Origin: Polytrichum commune
Lineage: Eukaryota > Streptophyta > Polytrichopsida > Polytrichales > Polytrichaceae
NCBI GenBank assembly: GCA_950295325.1
Contig: OX485807.1
Span: 20,863,666-20,927,665, forward strand
Direction of reading: 5' to 3'
Length of the DNA stretch: 64,000 bases
Positions 11,453 to 24,600 of this stretch are shown here, one piece after another. The notes under the pieces were generated by a model. That model had not been told where the DNA came from, searched no databases, and was given only the letters and a program-made list of their open reading frames with translations. The first letter of the stretch is position 1, and each line of letters opens with the position of its first letter. Position numbers and translations under genes: made by a program.

Positions 11453-14400
11453 AGGTCTCAAAGTGTCACGTCCGCTAATGATACTATTCGTCAACAAAAG
11501 TAACTTTTATGAGTGACTAATATTTACATTATAACATTGAGCATAGCACATTGATAATTTGGTGTTTTAGTATGCATAAGGAATATACAATTGAGCATAC
11601 CCATGGAAAATGTCATGTGTTTACATTTTAGTATGCAAGAGGAAGATGATCCCGAGCATATTGTTGGCAAGTGTCGTTTGTGTACACTTTAGTCAACTTG
11701 TAACCATTGCGTAACATACTCATGCAATATATTAGTAAGCACACTTGAACGCCAAGTATCATGAGGTGACACTAATGATGAGGTTGTTGATCATTAGTGT
11801 GACCTAGCATTCGTCTCAAAATAGGGTAAGTGACACTATTACACATGCGACACTAAATACCAAACATGGTGTAGTGCGAATGAATGAAATTTCAACCAGG
11901 TATCAATAAATGAATATGGGTTTGTTCCATTTGGGGTCATTAGTTATGGGAGCCCCATAACTATTTAGAATTTTAATGAGGATATAATAGGAGCAACCAA
12001 TGTGAGCAAAGGGCAATGAGGGGTATGGAAGCTAAAGATAAGGCTAGGAGAATTGGGATATGGAACTATAAAGTCATGTCCACGTTCCTTAAACAATCAT
12101 GACCATGAAATCTAAAATGAAGGATGTATATGGACCATTAACATAGTCAATATCGTCTTTATACTATTAAAGAAGTGGTTGCAATGTTGCAATTTTCCTT
12201 GATTATTTCATTGCTTCTTGCACACCTAGCTTTGCTTCTTTTTCTCTCTCTTGGAACACAACAACAATCATAATAGAGACCGATCGGAGACAAACAAGTG
12301 TTGATGGAAATCCACCTCAAACATGATAAGGGGCTTCAATAATTTTTACATGCTAAAAGTTGCAAGGGCCTTATGTCGTCACCCTTCTTAATCATACACG
12401 TATATTTAAGTGGTATATGGCAAGGCTTGTTATTAAGAACAAACACCAAACGGACATGGGTTATGATGAGACTGGTCTTTGTACTCTATATATTGATAAT
12501 TCTACATTTAATAGGGAGAGTACCCATATGTTAAAAAGGGGGGGGGGGTGCACTCAATGTGGCCCGTAAGGACCCATGTTGGTGCATAAGAGTGGTATTA
12601 ATTATACCTAGGGGTTACAAAATATACATAAGGTATGAGTATTCTTTATTCTAGCTTTGTAAATATATTAGGCATATTATTCATAAACTCTTAGTTGTAT
12701 TTCTACCTTTAGGTCCATAGTCAATTATAGTAAAGTGGGTAATCTATAAGAGGTCCACATGAATATTTCATCCAATATGCAAGTTGAATGGTAATCCCAC
12801 ATTGTCCAAGAATAGGTTCACTAGAATCAAGTATGGCATGTTGTATGTCAAACCTAAAGTTCGACTATTTAGAGTTGAGGATAATGATTGCTCATTGATG
12901 TGATTGTGTAGTAATGTCTGTCTCTCAAGCAATAGCTGGAGTGAAGAAAAGAGGGGTAAAAAAAACAAATCGACTAAAACATTGACCATCAAGACTTGGT
13001 ATTTGGGAATGGTCAATACAATGCGCTGCAAAATTGGCAATAAGTGGATTGAGTATTGACAACCAATCAACCTCTAGGACTAACCTTCCAATATGGAAAC
13101 AAAGTTATGTTGATATCAAAATAAGAATGGGTGAATGTGAACCTACAATTTGACAAATCATTTGATGCTTGAGTAAGATTTCATCATTGCATTGGCTACA
13201 ATTACTTATGTTATAGAAACAAACTTGTATGAATTACATCCAACAAATGAACGAGTGTTCAATGTTTCAACAATGATAAAATATATATATATCTCTCACT
13301 AAGAATATCTTTGCCATATTTCCCACATGATCATTTTGGTGTATACATATAATTGGGTCTACATGATTCATTTATCTATCACTTACGTATGTATTCGAGG
13401 GAATTCCCTAGCTACATATTTGTACATAGATCATTTGTAAGAGGGACAAAATCTTGTTTATCAAGAATATTAATTCAAGATCATACACACGTGGTTCCAT
13501 GTTCTGACAGTGAGTGCACCCCCTTGTGCTATATGATCACTCAGAAAGATGATCTTCACTTTTGACCTCTTGAATCTTTGCAACTCTGATCCTAAAACGT
13601 GTAATGACAATCTCCACGATCTGCATTTGCTGCTCAAATGAAACTATTCCTGAAATCGAACATCCATAATTGTATGCGGAGTTGAGAGTACCCACAATAG
13701 TTTGCAGACGCCAACATTTTGTAAGATCCATCAAGCACCACTCCAAGCCAGTGGCGGTAACACTGTCGTAAGAAGCTGATGTGTGGCAAGATGTTTCGCG
13801 AAATGTGTTGCTCAAGGTCAATAGCCAACGGAAGCAAAAACAGAAATGACATTGAAAAAGAGAGAGAGTAGGAGAACTTCCAAAATGCTCCCTGAGTTGC
13901 ATGAACGGTAATTCAATCATCCATGTTATATTGATCCGTTTAGGAAATTCTAAGACTGGTTATCTGTACAGATGGATTGCATTCATCGAGCTAGAGGATA
14001 CATTCTCCCCTATACATTGTTCTCCAAGCATCAAAAAGGCACAAGTTTTGGTACGCTTGATTTGTAGACGACATTCTCCGATTTCAGCAACTCGAGGTGC
14101 TACCTGGAACCGGAATATTTCGGAGGTGGACCGAGTTCCACAGATTGCTGTAAGCTGGGCTCCAGGAACCCTAGCCTGTTGGGTTTGATGGATTGTTGAT
14201 TACACAACAGTAGAAAACACCGCACATGGTTTGTTTGATTAGAAAAAATGAGAAAGTTGCAAGGTTTGAAAGTGAAATGAAGTTGTTGATATCGATATGA
14301 AGGACCACATCTGTACGACTGTTGTTTCTAATACGACGCATTGAACTCCGTATTAGTATTTTCAACTTCCAAGCTAAATATGTTGATTACCCAAACGTTG

Positions 14401-14580
14401 AAGATTATCTAGCTTAAGGTTTGAAAAGCTTTACACGTGCTTAGCATATGTGGAATTACAATGTGCCCAAAGTACGACAATTGTTGGTACTACATGAAGA
14501 TAAAGAGCGAAAAGCATATACAAGGATCGAATGTGACCACAACTTCCTCACCGAAATGGGCATTAACCCTTGCAAATGTC
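11453..14580. other. Intergenic, no gene recognised
   Basis: AT-rich DNA with degraded TTTAGTGTC-like words around 11760-11880, a G11 run at 12538-12548, and a minus-strand open frame of 127 codons at 13537-13920 that I cannot assign. Part of 13500-14580 may hold the terminal exon of the downstream HIP gene. Confidence 0.45.
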
Positions 14581-14682
14581 ATACCAGTTTCATCGCATTA
14601 CGACAGGGAATAAGCTTTGATACAAAAGTAGGCAGATGTAAAAGACATTTCGATTTAAGTAGGTAGATATAAAATTGTTTAC

Positions 14683-17600
14683 GTACCGGTATATTGCGGA
14701 AGCTAAGACAGCCCCACAACAAGGGCCAAACCAGTAGACGAGGGGAGATCTACCCCACAAGCCACTCACTAACGCGGGCCCAAAGGTCCGGGCTGGGTTC
14801 ATAGATGCGCCTGTGTAAGGCACGCCCACCAAGTGATCCACCACAACCACAAACCCAATGGGTATGGGCGCAATCACCCCTGCAGTGCAATTCAGGGTTG
14901 GAGGAAAAAAAACAATTAAAAAAATAACTAAACAAGATAACGAACTCAATAAACCTCAAGCTGGAGAACATTAAGCAAATATTCATTGAATTATGTTGAA
15001 TTCAAGGACAGGTTGATACTCGAATGAAAACAGTTTCCAGAAAACATTAACATCATTATCCTCCTTTTAGTTCACGAAGATCGAGTCATCAGTATCGAAT
15101 CCCAGCCTCAGCTCCTGCTCTCAAGTGCAGTGATATCTATCTCAAGTTTTTTTAAGACATGAGATACGTACTAGGTAGTAGCAGAGGAGGAGGTTTTATT
15201 TGTTTATTCATTCATTTTGGTGCCTACAAGGTATGTAGGTACAAAATATATCTATGGCAGAAGTTTAGAACCCCCTCCATTCCGGCTATTTAGCATAATT
15301 TTCATGGAGGTGGTTCACCATTCACTTAAAGTCAACCCACTTTGTGATGGCGAATATTATATTAGTATACAAGAAGAACCCGGGCATGAGATATTATGGT
15401 TCATCTTAGCAATCTTGTAGAAGAGGACCCCGGATGTGAGATGTGATGGCTCATCTTCATTATGTGATACAAGGGGACTCCGGATGTGCATTGCAAGTGA
15501 GGAGATCTTCAAAGTAGGGCATCTCTCGTGTCCAAAGCCAATGGAGATCGTACATGTTAGCTTGTTCACTCCCCACGGAAATTATGTGTTCAGCGTAGAG
15601 GGCTCTCTCTTACATCTATTGCGACAAAAGAATAAGCATTCTGCCCTAAAATCTTGCCATGCGTCATACCTACATGGCTCGAGTTTGTTTGAATCCCATG
15701 TGGAAAGGCTGTTCCAGCACTAAGTAAAGATGAGGTAGAGCGGCCTCTACGATACTAGATGTAGTTGGAAGTCGAGAGCATACCAGGTCCACGTCGGTCA
15801 ACAGCCACACCAAAGATGACGAAGACAAGAACGAAGGTGAGCATAAGCTCCACCAAACAACCTTGGCCACTCGAGACGTATTGTGCGAGGTCGTGGGTGC
15901 CCAATCCCCTTTGCAATGCCTGCTCTGTTGAGCATTCAAGCAGCCACGCTCCAATCGCGGCTCCAAACAGCTGACCAGCACGACTAATGACAGGGTATAA
16001 GGGCACAGTTTGCATAAACCTATTTGGTGTGGACACGAGATTGTTGTAACTGGCACTGCAATTTTTTCATGTGGCATGTTCTCATTATTCTAGGATCACC
16101 TGACGTTTTCATGGTTTTGGGATTTAGACTTTCAACATATAATGTGCAGTAAATCCACTTGGGCAACATTCAATATGGGTAAATGCGACGATGGCCGCAT
16201 TGCCACTTGCATGTTTGCCAACAACGAAAATCTACTCCCACGTGTTGGCCAACCTACTCCGCATGGAAGTGCCCGGCCAACAAGATGCTTGGAGGCACCG
16301 ACCAAAGTTTTGTCGATATCAGCAATGTCTCTTTTGCTTTTGCCGGAATGGACGCCAGCACGTGCAAGTCTTCCCTAAGAGCTCTTAGGGTCCACTCATA
16401 CCTTATCAATCTCTCGAAATGCAAATCCAACTACGGTAAGCGGGCCGGACTTAGTTTCCTAGCTTAAGCAGACACCTATATTTGAGTGGCATGTGGTTAG
16501 GTGTGGGTCTAAGAATGGAGACCGCAAAGGCATGTGTCTAGAAGGAATTGAACTATGTGCTCAATATCTGTCGAGTACTCTATGTTCCACAGTCAACTTA
16601 ATTGGGGAGACCTATATCATCAATCAAGAAGGAAGAAAATCTTGTCATTGATAATGAATAAAGGTTTTCCATAAGAGACCCAGTGCTTTCTAACAGACCT
16701 GTGGTTTTACTAGAACGCGATATCGAAGTGCGTTGGGAGGGGTGAGTGAAAATTGTTACCTGAGCACAAACATACAAGCCTGCGCGAATGAGCGTTTCCT
16801 TCCCAGCCACAACAAATGCTAATGTCACAGCTGGGTTGAGGTGGCCGCCAGAGATGGCACCCGTGGCACCTGCTAAGAAGCAGATTGCCAGGCCATGTGC
16901 CAAAGCAATGGCCACCAACCTTGCACAATTCATGTCTTGCGATAACATTCCTGCGCCCTTCAAATTTCAACAAGTGAGTGAACAACACTCGGCCTCAAAC
17001 TTCAAATCTGGCCACATCTGTGGGACTGGTGACAATGGGAGATGACTTGCAGGCTCCTCTAAAATTAAATGAAATAAAATCACTGCACTAATTCCTCCTG
17101 GAACCAAGCATAAGCTTGTTCATTAACAGAGAGGGTGCTTCGACCGACACTCTTAAGCTATTGCACATACATATGGCTATGTGGTTGATGTAAAAAAAAT
17201 TATTCATATTAGCCTCAATTGAATATTTGATGAATATTCAAAGTCAAAACCATTACTTCCTTAAACCAATCCATAGGCCCCGTGTATGATGACCTTGCAT
17301 ATGATGAGGACCCCATCTTCATTGCTTAGAACCAACACGACATAGTTGGGTACTAGACCCAAGCTAGATCAAAGCCCAACAAGTATTGGTACGCGAAGCC
17401 ACATGGCCACCTCCATGATCCCATCCGGTTCGTTTGCAAAACTCTCAACTTGCAGCATGGGTACCAACCCGCCTATCTCCTTGGCTTTGTGAATAGAATG
17501 GATAGAACCATCCCCCCCTTGTGTATAGAATGGGGCTAGAATAGGAATTCTTAAGCCACCCTAAACCCACCTTGAACCAACCCAAGATAGAGTGGAGCCC

Positions 17601-18987
17601 GTTACCTACCCTACATGGTGATAGTGGAGGCTGCTATGAGGTAGCGCCACTCATGACACCTAAAACCGTCACTCCGTGGGCTTGGACACTCCTACACCAT
17701 GGGGAACAGTTCAAGGCAGTAGAGTGTTGGCAATTGGGAGGCGTCTATAGGTGTTGGTTTTGGGCGGGGTGTTGGTTTTAGCACCCTCTACCCCTTAGTA
17801 TATTGCGAACCTGAAGCAACGACAGACCCACAGCCGAGGTATACGAACATCAAAGTCCCGAGGAACTCGGCTGCAGCAGCTCGCCATTGTTCCTTATCCC
17901 GCAAGGTTTTCTGGTCTCCTAACTCAACCTACACACGAAACAGGTCAAACAAGATGGATTCATAACATATATCAGAGCTATCCTCTAACTCAACATGACT
18001 TTTGGTCAGAAGTTGGTTGTTTTGCGTACAACACCTTGCATGTTCAGTAAGCTTTCAGTGCATGCTTGGAGGTTTGAGCGAAGAACATTGAGGGTCATGG
18101 ATTGGCATTTTGGCATGCCAAGAGGTGCTAAAACAAGTTTGGCCCTCAATGAACCAAAATAAGTTGCTCTTCATTCAAATTCAAACACTACCTCCAAACC
18201 TGCACCACGAGTGGTAAGAAAATATTGATGTTGTATGCAAAACAACCAACGGAAAATCATAGGGAACCAACTCCCAACGAAAAGTCCCATTGACTTGAAA
18301 GATAACTCTACTCTAGAGAACTCTTAAACTATCTGGATGCACAACAGTACGTGCCATGGATGTAAGAAAAGAGAAAAAAAACCCAGTTGAGCACCTGTTT
18401 TGCAATAAAGTATGTACGTATGGACACTCGCTTCTGCGTCTGAATACACATGAAGAAACTTTCAATCCACTGTAAAGCAATTCTACCTTTATCGGCAGTA
18501 TATGGAACTGGAACCTCACCTTCATAAAGTTCAACATGGAGACCATCTTCACCATAGTTTGAATGGCTTGAGGGGGTTGTGAGAAGCCAAAGAATTGGTC
18601 GGCCTCGTGAAGCTCAACGACATCATGGCCCACCACGCCATCGTTGCTAAATCGTTCACTATAAAGTGGGGAATCCCGATCACCGATCGCATGGAGTTGT
18701 GAAGTATACGGCGACTCAGGCATTTTCTTCCGGATCTCCAACTCGTATCTGGAGGCTGCTGGTGTATAGCTCATTGCAGAATTTTGCTGAAGCTGCACTG
18801 ACGATGCATCGCGCGGGAGGGCATACCCGCGAGCCCCACTTCCTGGAATATATTGGCTGCTCTCACCAATTGGTGGAGAAAGCCTTTCTCGTGGTGGCAC
18901 ACTTTTGAGCTCGGGTGAACTGGGTCTCGCAGGCGGCTCCAATGGTTGAAGGCTGTAGGGACTCGGTCTCCTCCCAGGCACATCCAT
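14683..18987 (-). CDS. HIP-type aquaporin (hybrid intrinsic protein), five exons read, 3' end unresolved
   Basis: Major intrinsic protein forming a water or small-solute channel. Exons: 18520-18987, 17811-17928, 16760-16950, 15784-15970, and 14879 down to 14687 or 14683. Junction phases (0, 1, 0, 1) join conserved blocks cleanly: VVAS|GMLSQDM, VCAQ|LFGAA, RGP|GVIAPIPIGF. Both NPA boxes are present: SGGHLNPAV in exon 3 and MNPARTFGPA in exon 5. Aligned to PIP and TIP, the aromatic/arginine filter reads His (H2), His (H5), Ala (LE1), Arg (LE2). This mixes TIP-like H2 with PIP-like H5 and fits the HIP subfamily. Start ATG 18987 is the first ATG after an in-frame TGA. It gives a 156-residue Pro/Ser-rich N-terminal extension with several SP sites. 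After AIYR either a GTACGT donor is used or the frame reads on to a stop at 14590-14592. Confidence 0.82.
14880..15783 (-). other. HIP gene intron 4
   Basis: A 904-bp intron with donor G|GTATGC and acceptor CACTGCAG. I see no gene or clear mobile element inside it. Confidence 0.75.
15971..16759 (-). other. HIP gene intron 3
   Basis: A 789-bp intron with donor CAG|GTAACA and acceptor TGGTCAG. Overlapping open frames at 16142-16467 on the plus strand have no recognisable motif. Confidence 0.75.
16951..17810 (-). other. HIP gene intron 2, carrying dispersed repeat N
   Basis: An 860-bp intron with donor CAG|GTTCGC and acceptor GGGCGCAG. About 17150-17800 is a copy of repeat N that reaches to within about ten bases of the exon 2 donor site. 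Confidence 0.7.
17150..17800. repeat. Dispersed repeat N, copy 1 (in HIP intron 2)
   Basis: Matches 27262-27772 in the same orientation over most of its length. Landmarks are CTATTGCACATACATATGGC at the left, CAACCCAAGATAGAGTGGA in the middle and GGTGTTGGTTTTAGCA at the right end. No long open frame and no terminal inverted repeats are seen. Class unknown. Confidence 0.75.
17929..18519 (-). other. HIP gene intron 1
   Basis: A 591-bp intron in phase 0, with donor AAG|GTGAGG and acceptor GTGTGTAG, joining FMK to VELGDQ. It separates the N-terminal extension from the membrane domain. Confidence 0.65.
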
Positions 18988-21686
18988 TTCCAAATAAACT
19001 GATGTGCCTTTGTCACGAATTCACAGGGACATGTTCACTTCAAGCTGTAGAAGAGATGTGGGAAGTACGAAACGATGACACAAATGGGGATCTCATTAAG
19101 CAACACATTTCATCAACACTACTGACCGTCCTTACACCTTCTCACAATCATTGAAACGCGGCATGAACATGTGTACATACAATGACGCTTCTCAAACTTT
19201 CTCTTAGGTATCCTATCAATATAGATTCACCACAATTGCACTGCCCATAACATTCTTAAGTAGCCTATTTAGGTTTTAATGCAAATGGAATAGTTCTTAG
19301 GTAATCCGGATAACCGAAGAATGATTCCATTGTGGAGTCATGCACGTCGTCAATTGACTTAGTAGATGGAAGAAGGCTTTGAGTCCGAAGATAGTAGACA
19401 ACAATGAGGTGTCGACAAATGAGAGCTTCATGCCACTTGACTATGGCTCGACATTCATACATGTACTCGAGGACCTTGATTCTTGAAACTTTGTTCTGGA
19501 ACCTAGAAGAGGACCAAACAGAGATGAGAGTGCCAAAAATTGTATGCGGAGAAGTTTTGTCACGCAGACCAACAAACACAGACGCACCCTCAGAGAAAAT
19601 TTACAACAAGTTGCTCCACATTGTGAATTGCCCTCACAAATTCTACAAGAAATGTGAGGGTGACTCACACAAGAAGCGCGAAGATCCAAGCACCAGCAAT
19701 GTTCTAAAGACACAATTTCCAACGACAGCCACAGTGCCCTGTGAGACAGGTACCCCTAAATGAAGACCTGGGCAGTTAATACGGTTACAATATGGGCCCT
19801 CAACATTGTAATTTGAAACCAAGTCCTCAGAAACTCTTTCGGCAGATAAATGCTTGCCGTCCAGGTCTTGGTCAACATGGTCAATGAGACTATGAAAACA
19901 CCCCCGACCATCCATCTAATATGAAGGTGTGTGAACCTATAACTGGTGCACAGTAACCTTAAAGAAATACCCCACTGCTTATGGTATTTCATGGCAGTTA
20001 CTAACTGGAATTTTGCAATGAGACGACTTTTTACTCTATATTTCATATTTTACAAAGAAAGTACAAATAGGTATTTTGAGCATTATAGAGCATGAAAGAA
20101 TTTACTTAGTGAAAGCTCCAATTCTAAGTAAGAAGGTATAGCATTCACAACTCTGAAATAGTTATTGACACTAGATAACATAAACAGTGTAGTTCGTGAA
20201 AAAAGACACTGACCAATTTATAATCAGTGTCCATTTGAGGCTCACGTACCTTGGATGAGTTGATCAAGGTCGTTCCCATAGAAACCGATTGCACTGCTAC
20301 CTGTCACACTTTGACTACCGCATGAAAGTGGTGCACTACTTAGGTCTAAAGGGAAAATTGGGTTTCATCTAAAACTGGTCACTCTAGCAACAACAGGATG
20401 CTGCCACATATTGCTTCACCAGCATTTTGCAAAGCACAAATATCTTGAAAGCAAAATAATATAAATTTGATTAATACTGCAACTAATTAATATGGTTCTT
20501 TGATTATAACTGCATTCAAGTATAGGTCAAGACTGCAGTGCTTGGGCTCCCATGCTGGAAGCCTGGATAACTGGAAGCTTTGATACCAACGCTGTTCTTG
20601 GCTTAAGAATCTCAATTATCACTAAACCATGTACAGAAGAATATCTGCTTTGAGTTGTGAAGGCAAGGCCACCAACCCCATGATACCTGTCCAGTAAGAA
20701 TATAGAGAGCATTGACAACCACATGAGCTTATACCAATCAACCTAGTTCAGAGTGATTTTCTACTTCTATGTTGAGAAATGAAAGTTTGGTTAGAAGTGT
20801 CTTGCCTCCAGACAAGTGCAAAATACTTTAGCATGAAAGGCAACTTTTGTTCCAAATTCTCAAATCCTAAAGACACCCAGAATAAAATTGCAAGAAACTC
20901 TCCTTGTGTAGACATCTCAGAACTCGTTGCAAATATCCACTTCGTATGCATAGAACTAGATATCTCTCAGTAATGTTTCAAAATGCAAAACACCTCACGC
21001 ACAAAAAGGGTCGACAGAAGCAGAACACCATGACAATATTCCAATAATAAGTATAAAAAATAATACCCCTGCTGTGAACTATTGACCTACATGAGCTGAC
21101 AAATGTCTGCTTCCCATTTAGCTCGGAAATAAACACTTGTAAAATAAAATAAAAACAGCTCCAACAACAGTCTAGCAACAAGATGGAAAGCACCGTGGAC
21201 CTTGGCCTTAGTTTTATTTGTGTACAATATTATGAACAGATCAACCAAAAATATCAGTATAATCTTGACCTGGAAGTGACCACATTGCACCCACTGGCAG
21301 ATTCACATGAAAGAAGAGCAAGACAGTGAAGAAGAAGTGGGTTTCACTTGCAGCCAGCAAATTGAGGCTATGATACCTATGCATATTGAGTTCGACTCTA
21401 TGTTACTCTAACATGATACTTGGCCTTTCATACACTAACTACCAACTGCTAGAATCAGCAAGTAGAAGCATTAAAGTAACACCTCTACCATACTGCAATC
21501 CTATACCTAGCTCTTCATGGATGAATGGCAACCAAAGTGCAGAGAGTGGGTCCACAACATCAATCTACAGAAGAAGGGATGAAATTAAAGTGATCCCTGC
21601 TTCAGCCATAAGAGAGACTGCCAGACATGCAGGATGAAGATAGCTCCAGGACTCGGGCAATAAACAATTTTTGTTCCTGTAGAAAG
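18988..21686. other. Between HIP start and PUX10 stop: HIP 5' region and PUX10 3' region, no further gene supported
   Basis: Open frames occur on both strands at 19265-20046 but none has a recognisable domain. Part of this is probably HIP 5' UTR and promoter, and part is PUX10 3' UTR. An AATAAA on the minus strand (21213-21218) is a candidate PUX10 poly(A) signal. Confidence 0.4.
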
Positions 21687-24600
21687 CTAGCTATCTTCCA
21701 CAGAAACAAAGAGGCTGGTATGGGGGTGAAGGCCTGCATCTTTTAGTGACATGGCCTGCTTTTCTGGCCCATAGACAACACGAGGGAAGTTGGTCACCAA
21801 GCTATACTTGACAGCATCAAATGTGCCCAAAGAGTCAACATAGTCATAGACTGTTGACACCTTGGCACTGCTCTGAAACCTCCGTTCTTTTCGTTCTCCA
21901 TTTGGCAAGCGTATCAAAACCTGTCATATAATAAAAAGGTAGAGTAAGTAATCACATTTCATTTGACCACAATGCCCTTCTAAGTGAAACACATGCAAGC
22001 CATCCATTTCTTATACAGACCTGCAACTAACATGATTGTGCTAGAGGGTCCGCTAAATCAATAAAATTTTAGAAGGTGTCCATGCAGTGCCACATTTGCT
22101 AAAGTGAACAAGGTTTGATAATAAATTTCTAAAACTGAAGATGGAAGGCACATACTGAGGTAACATCAGGCCCTTTCTCAGGCTCTGCACCCAAGGCCAT
22201 GGCTTTTTCACGCCTACGTCGCTCCAATGCTGCCTCTTTCTCAGCAGCCTCTTGAAGTGCCCGTGCAGCAGCTTCTTCCTCATCCCTTCTTTTCTTCTCT
22301 GCTTCCGCTTCCTCTCTGGCTCTCTGCTCAGCTTCTTCTTGTCTTTGACGCTCTCTTTCCTGAAAATAAAAGGCCTCTACACTTGAATACCAATGTCATC
22401 CATACTGTTGAACGCAACTAGAGCTAGCTTTGCAAACATGATTGCAAGTGCCTCTTTAAACTACCAACAGCAACCCTACAACGTCAGTGATGGATTGAGA
22501 TAAGTCTTGCTTAGAGGACAGGCATACCCCAACACAATCACTATAAAAGAATATTGTGACGTATTTAAATTTGCCCAGTCACATCTCTATTGTCAATGTT
22601 ATCAGATTAGAGAAAGCTAACATATGAATCCACCCCTTTTGACTTCAGGTGCAGGTTTAGATTGGTGCAAACCTGGTCAGCTTGCAATGCAGCTTGGAAG
22701 GCAGCATCTTGCTCTTCACGGAGACGGCGATTGATTTGCCGCTCCTCTTCTTCAACACGAGAAGCTACTAGCACAGCACCTTGCTCTTCCACTACTTTCT
22801 GCAGTATAGACACTAACTCTGCTGCTGACCTGGGACCCTCCACCTGTTGTGAGTTCAGGGAACCGATTTGAACCAACATCATTAAATTATACCTCATGAA
22901 AAAAGAACATGAGGAGAAACCCTCCACATATACAAAGAAATGTGCATCCTGAACCCCGTAAGACAATGTTACATGGAGGTGTGCATGTGCATGTTGTATA
23001 GGAAGAAGCACATTCCTCTCAACAGAATTACGTTATTCTGTGTGATAATTCAAATATGTGATGCCATTCCTGCAAATGAGAACTTCTCAAACTTGCTACA
23101 ATGAAGATTCACACAATGCATGCATCGAGCTTGGAAAAGGTTAGCATTCTTGGCACAAATTAGACAACCTTACTTTGGGAATGCCGAGACACCTGACGCT
23201 CTTCACCCATTAGCAGTATTTGACCCTATTACTGGAGATCAGAATATATGTGAAAGATGATGTGCAACTGTGTTATAGCTGTATGCAAGATGGACAAACC
23301 TGCTGAAGAAGTGCAATCCGTTGATTGGATGAGCCCATCACAACAGCACAGAAAGGAAAAGTCGAAGCCTTCAGACTATTACTCATTTGAAAGCCCTCAC
23401 TCGTACGCACATCCCCACCCCAAGCCACAAAATTCTCGTTCACAAACTGAACCACAGGCTCAGAACAAAGTGTCCTCTCACAAAATCCAGGTGTGTTTAG
23501 GTGATCAGGAGAGTGCAGATACACAAAGAGGAATTTAAACTGCTGACCAGCAGTTCGCAAGGCATCCATAAAACTGGTCATCTGAAAAGTGGGGTGGTAC
23601 TCCCCATATTCTTCCTCAAATTTCTGTAAAAATAAATCTGCCTCAGCCGTTCCTACTGGAACAGATGTAATCCCTCTCCTCTCCGACCCATTCAATCCCA
23701 ATGCGCCTAGCCCATAGTTGAACACACCTCCTGCAATCCACATACCAAATCCTACAGCACCATATACAAGATTGAAACTGCCCCGTATAATTGAGATGGG
23801 CAGGGTAATTACCCTCCATACTACATTAGGTCCAGGGCGATTTCGAACAATGGGTAATGGGCCTATTTGTTCCCGTAATCTCTCATAATGGGAAGGAGGA
23901 CTCGGATATCTGTCATAATTAGATCTTGATCCGTCAGATCCAAACAAATCAGATCCCGCATAATGGACGGGATTTATGGAGGCCGGCCCAGGGCTTCTTT
24001 CCAACAAACCGGTAGTCTCCTCAGCTGGAGCTTCCCACGCAGTAAGCCCCTCTCCTGGAATTTCTCCAATAAATTCTGTGCTTTCCTGTTCAAAAAATCC
24101 CCAAAAGAAACTCAGATAGAGGAACCCTAATCCACGGGACCGTCACTCACCAAAACACGGACACATCCAGCAAATAAGATTAGAATGATGCCCAATATGT
24201 CTTGAAATTATTACTCTTGACAAGGGCAGCCTTGCTGATTTGCCACGCAAGATTATATGAAAAGTCAAACTTGGACCTGAACAGCATGTGCACTACTTGT
24301 ATCTCAAACTCCCTCTGGCTACAGCACAACCTCTGCAGTTGAAATGAAATAGCATCTGATTTCAAAGGGTTTCCAACAAACACTAGTGCCCAAATTCCGA
24401 CACAAACACCTGCTTAGAAGGTACTCCTGCTTAAATGGGTTGACTTGGTGTTATGGTTGAGGCAGTTGTGAAGTTGCAATTTATACAGAAATACTAAAAC
24501 GCGACGAGCCACGATGGTTTAGGTTAAAACTACTCCATCACCACAGACCAACCATACCCCGTTGATGATCAAGCGAAAAATATCACATCATCGTCAACTT

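Noticed and set aside
13537-13920. 127-codon minus-strand open frame downstream of the HIP gene
   Set aside because: No recognisable domain, and the splice phases available at the end of HIP exon 5 do not enter this frame. Kept only as a possible region for the HIP terminal exon in another frame.
19404-19763. Overlapping open frames on both strands upstream of the HIP start
   Set aside because: Neither strand shows a domain. HIP 5' UTR or spacer is a simpler reading.
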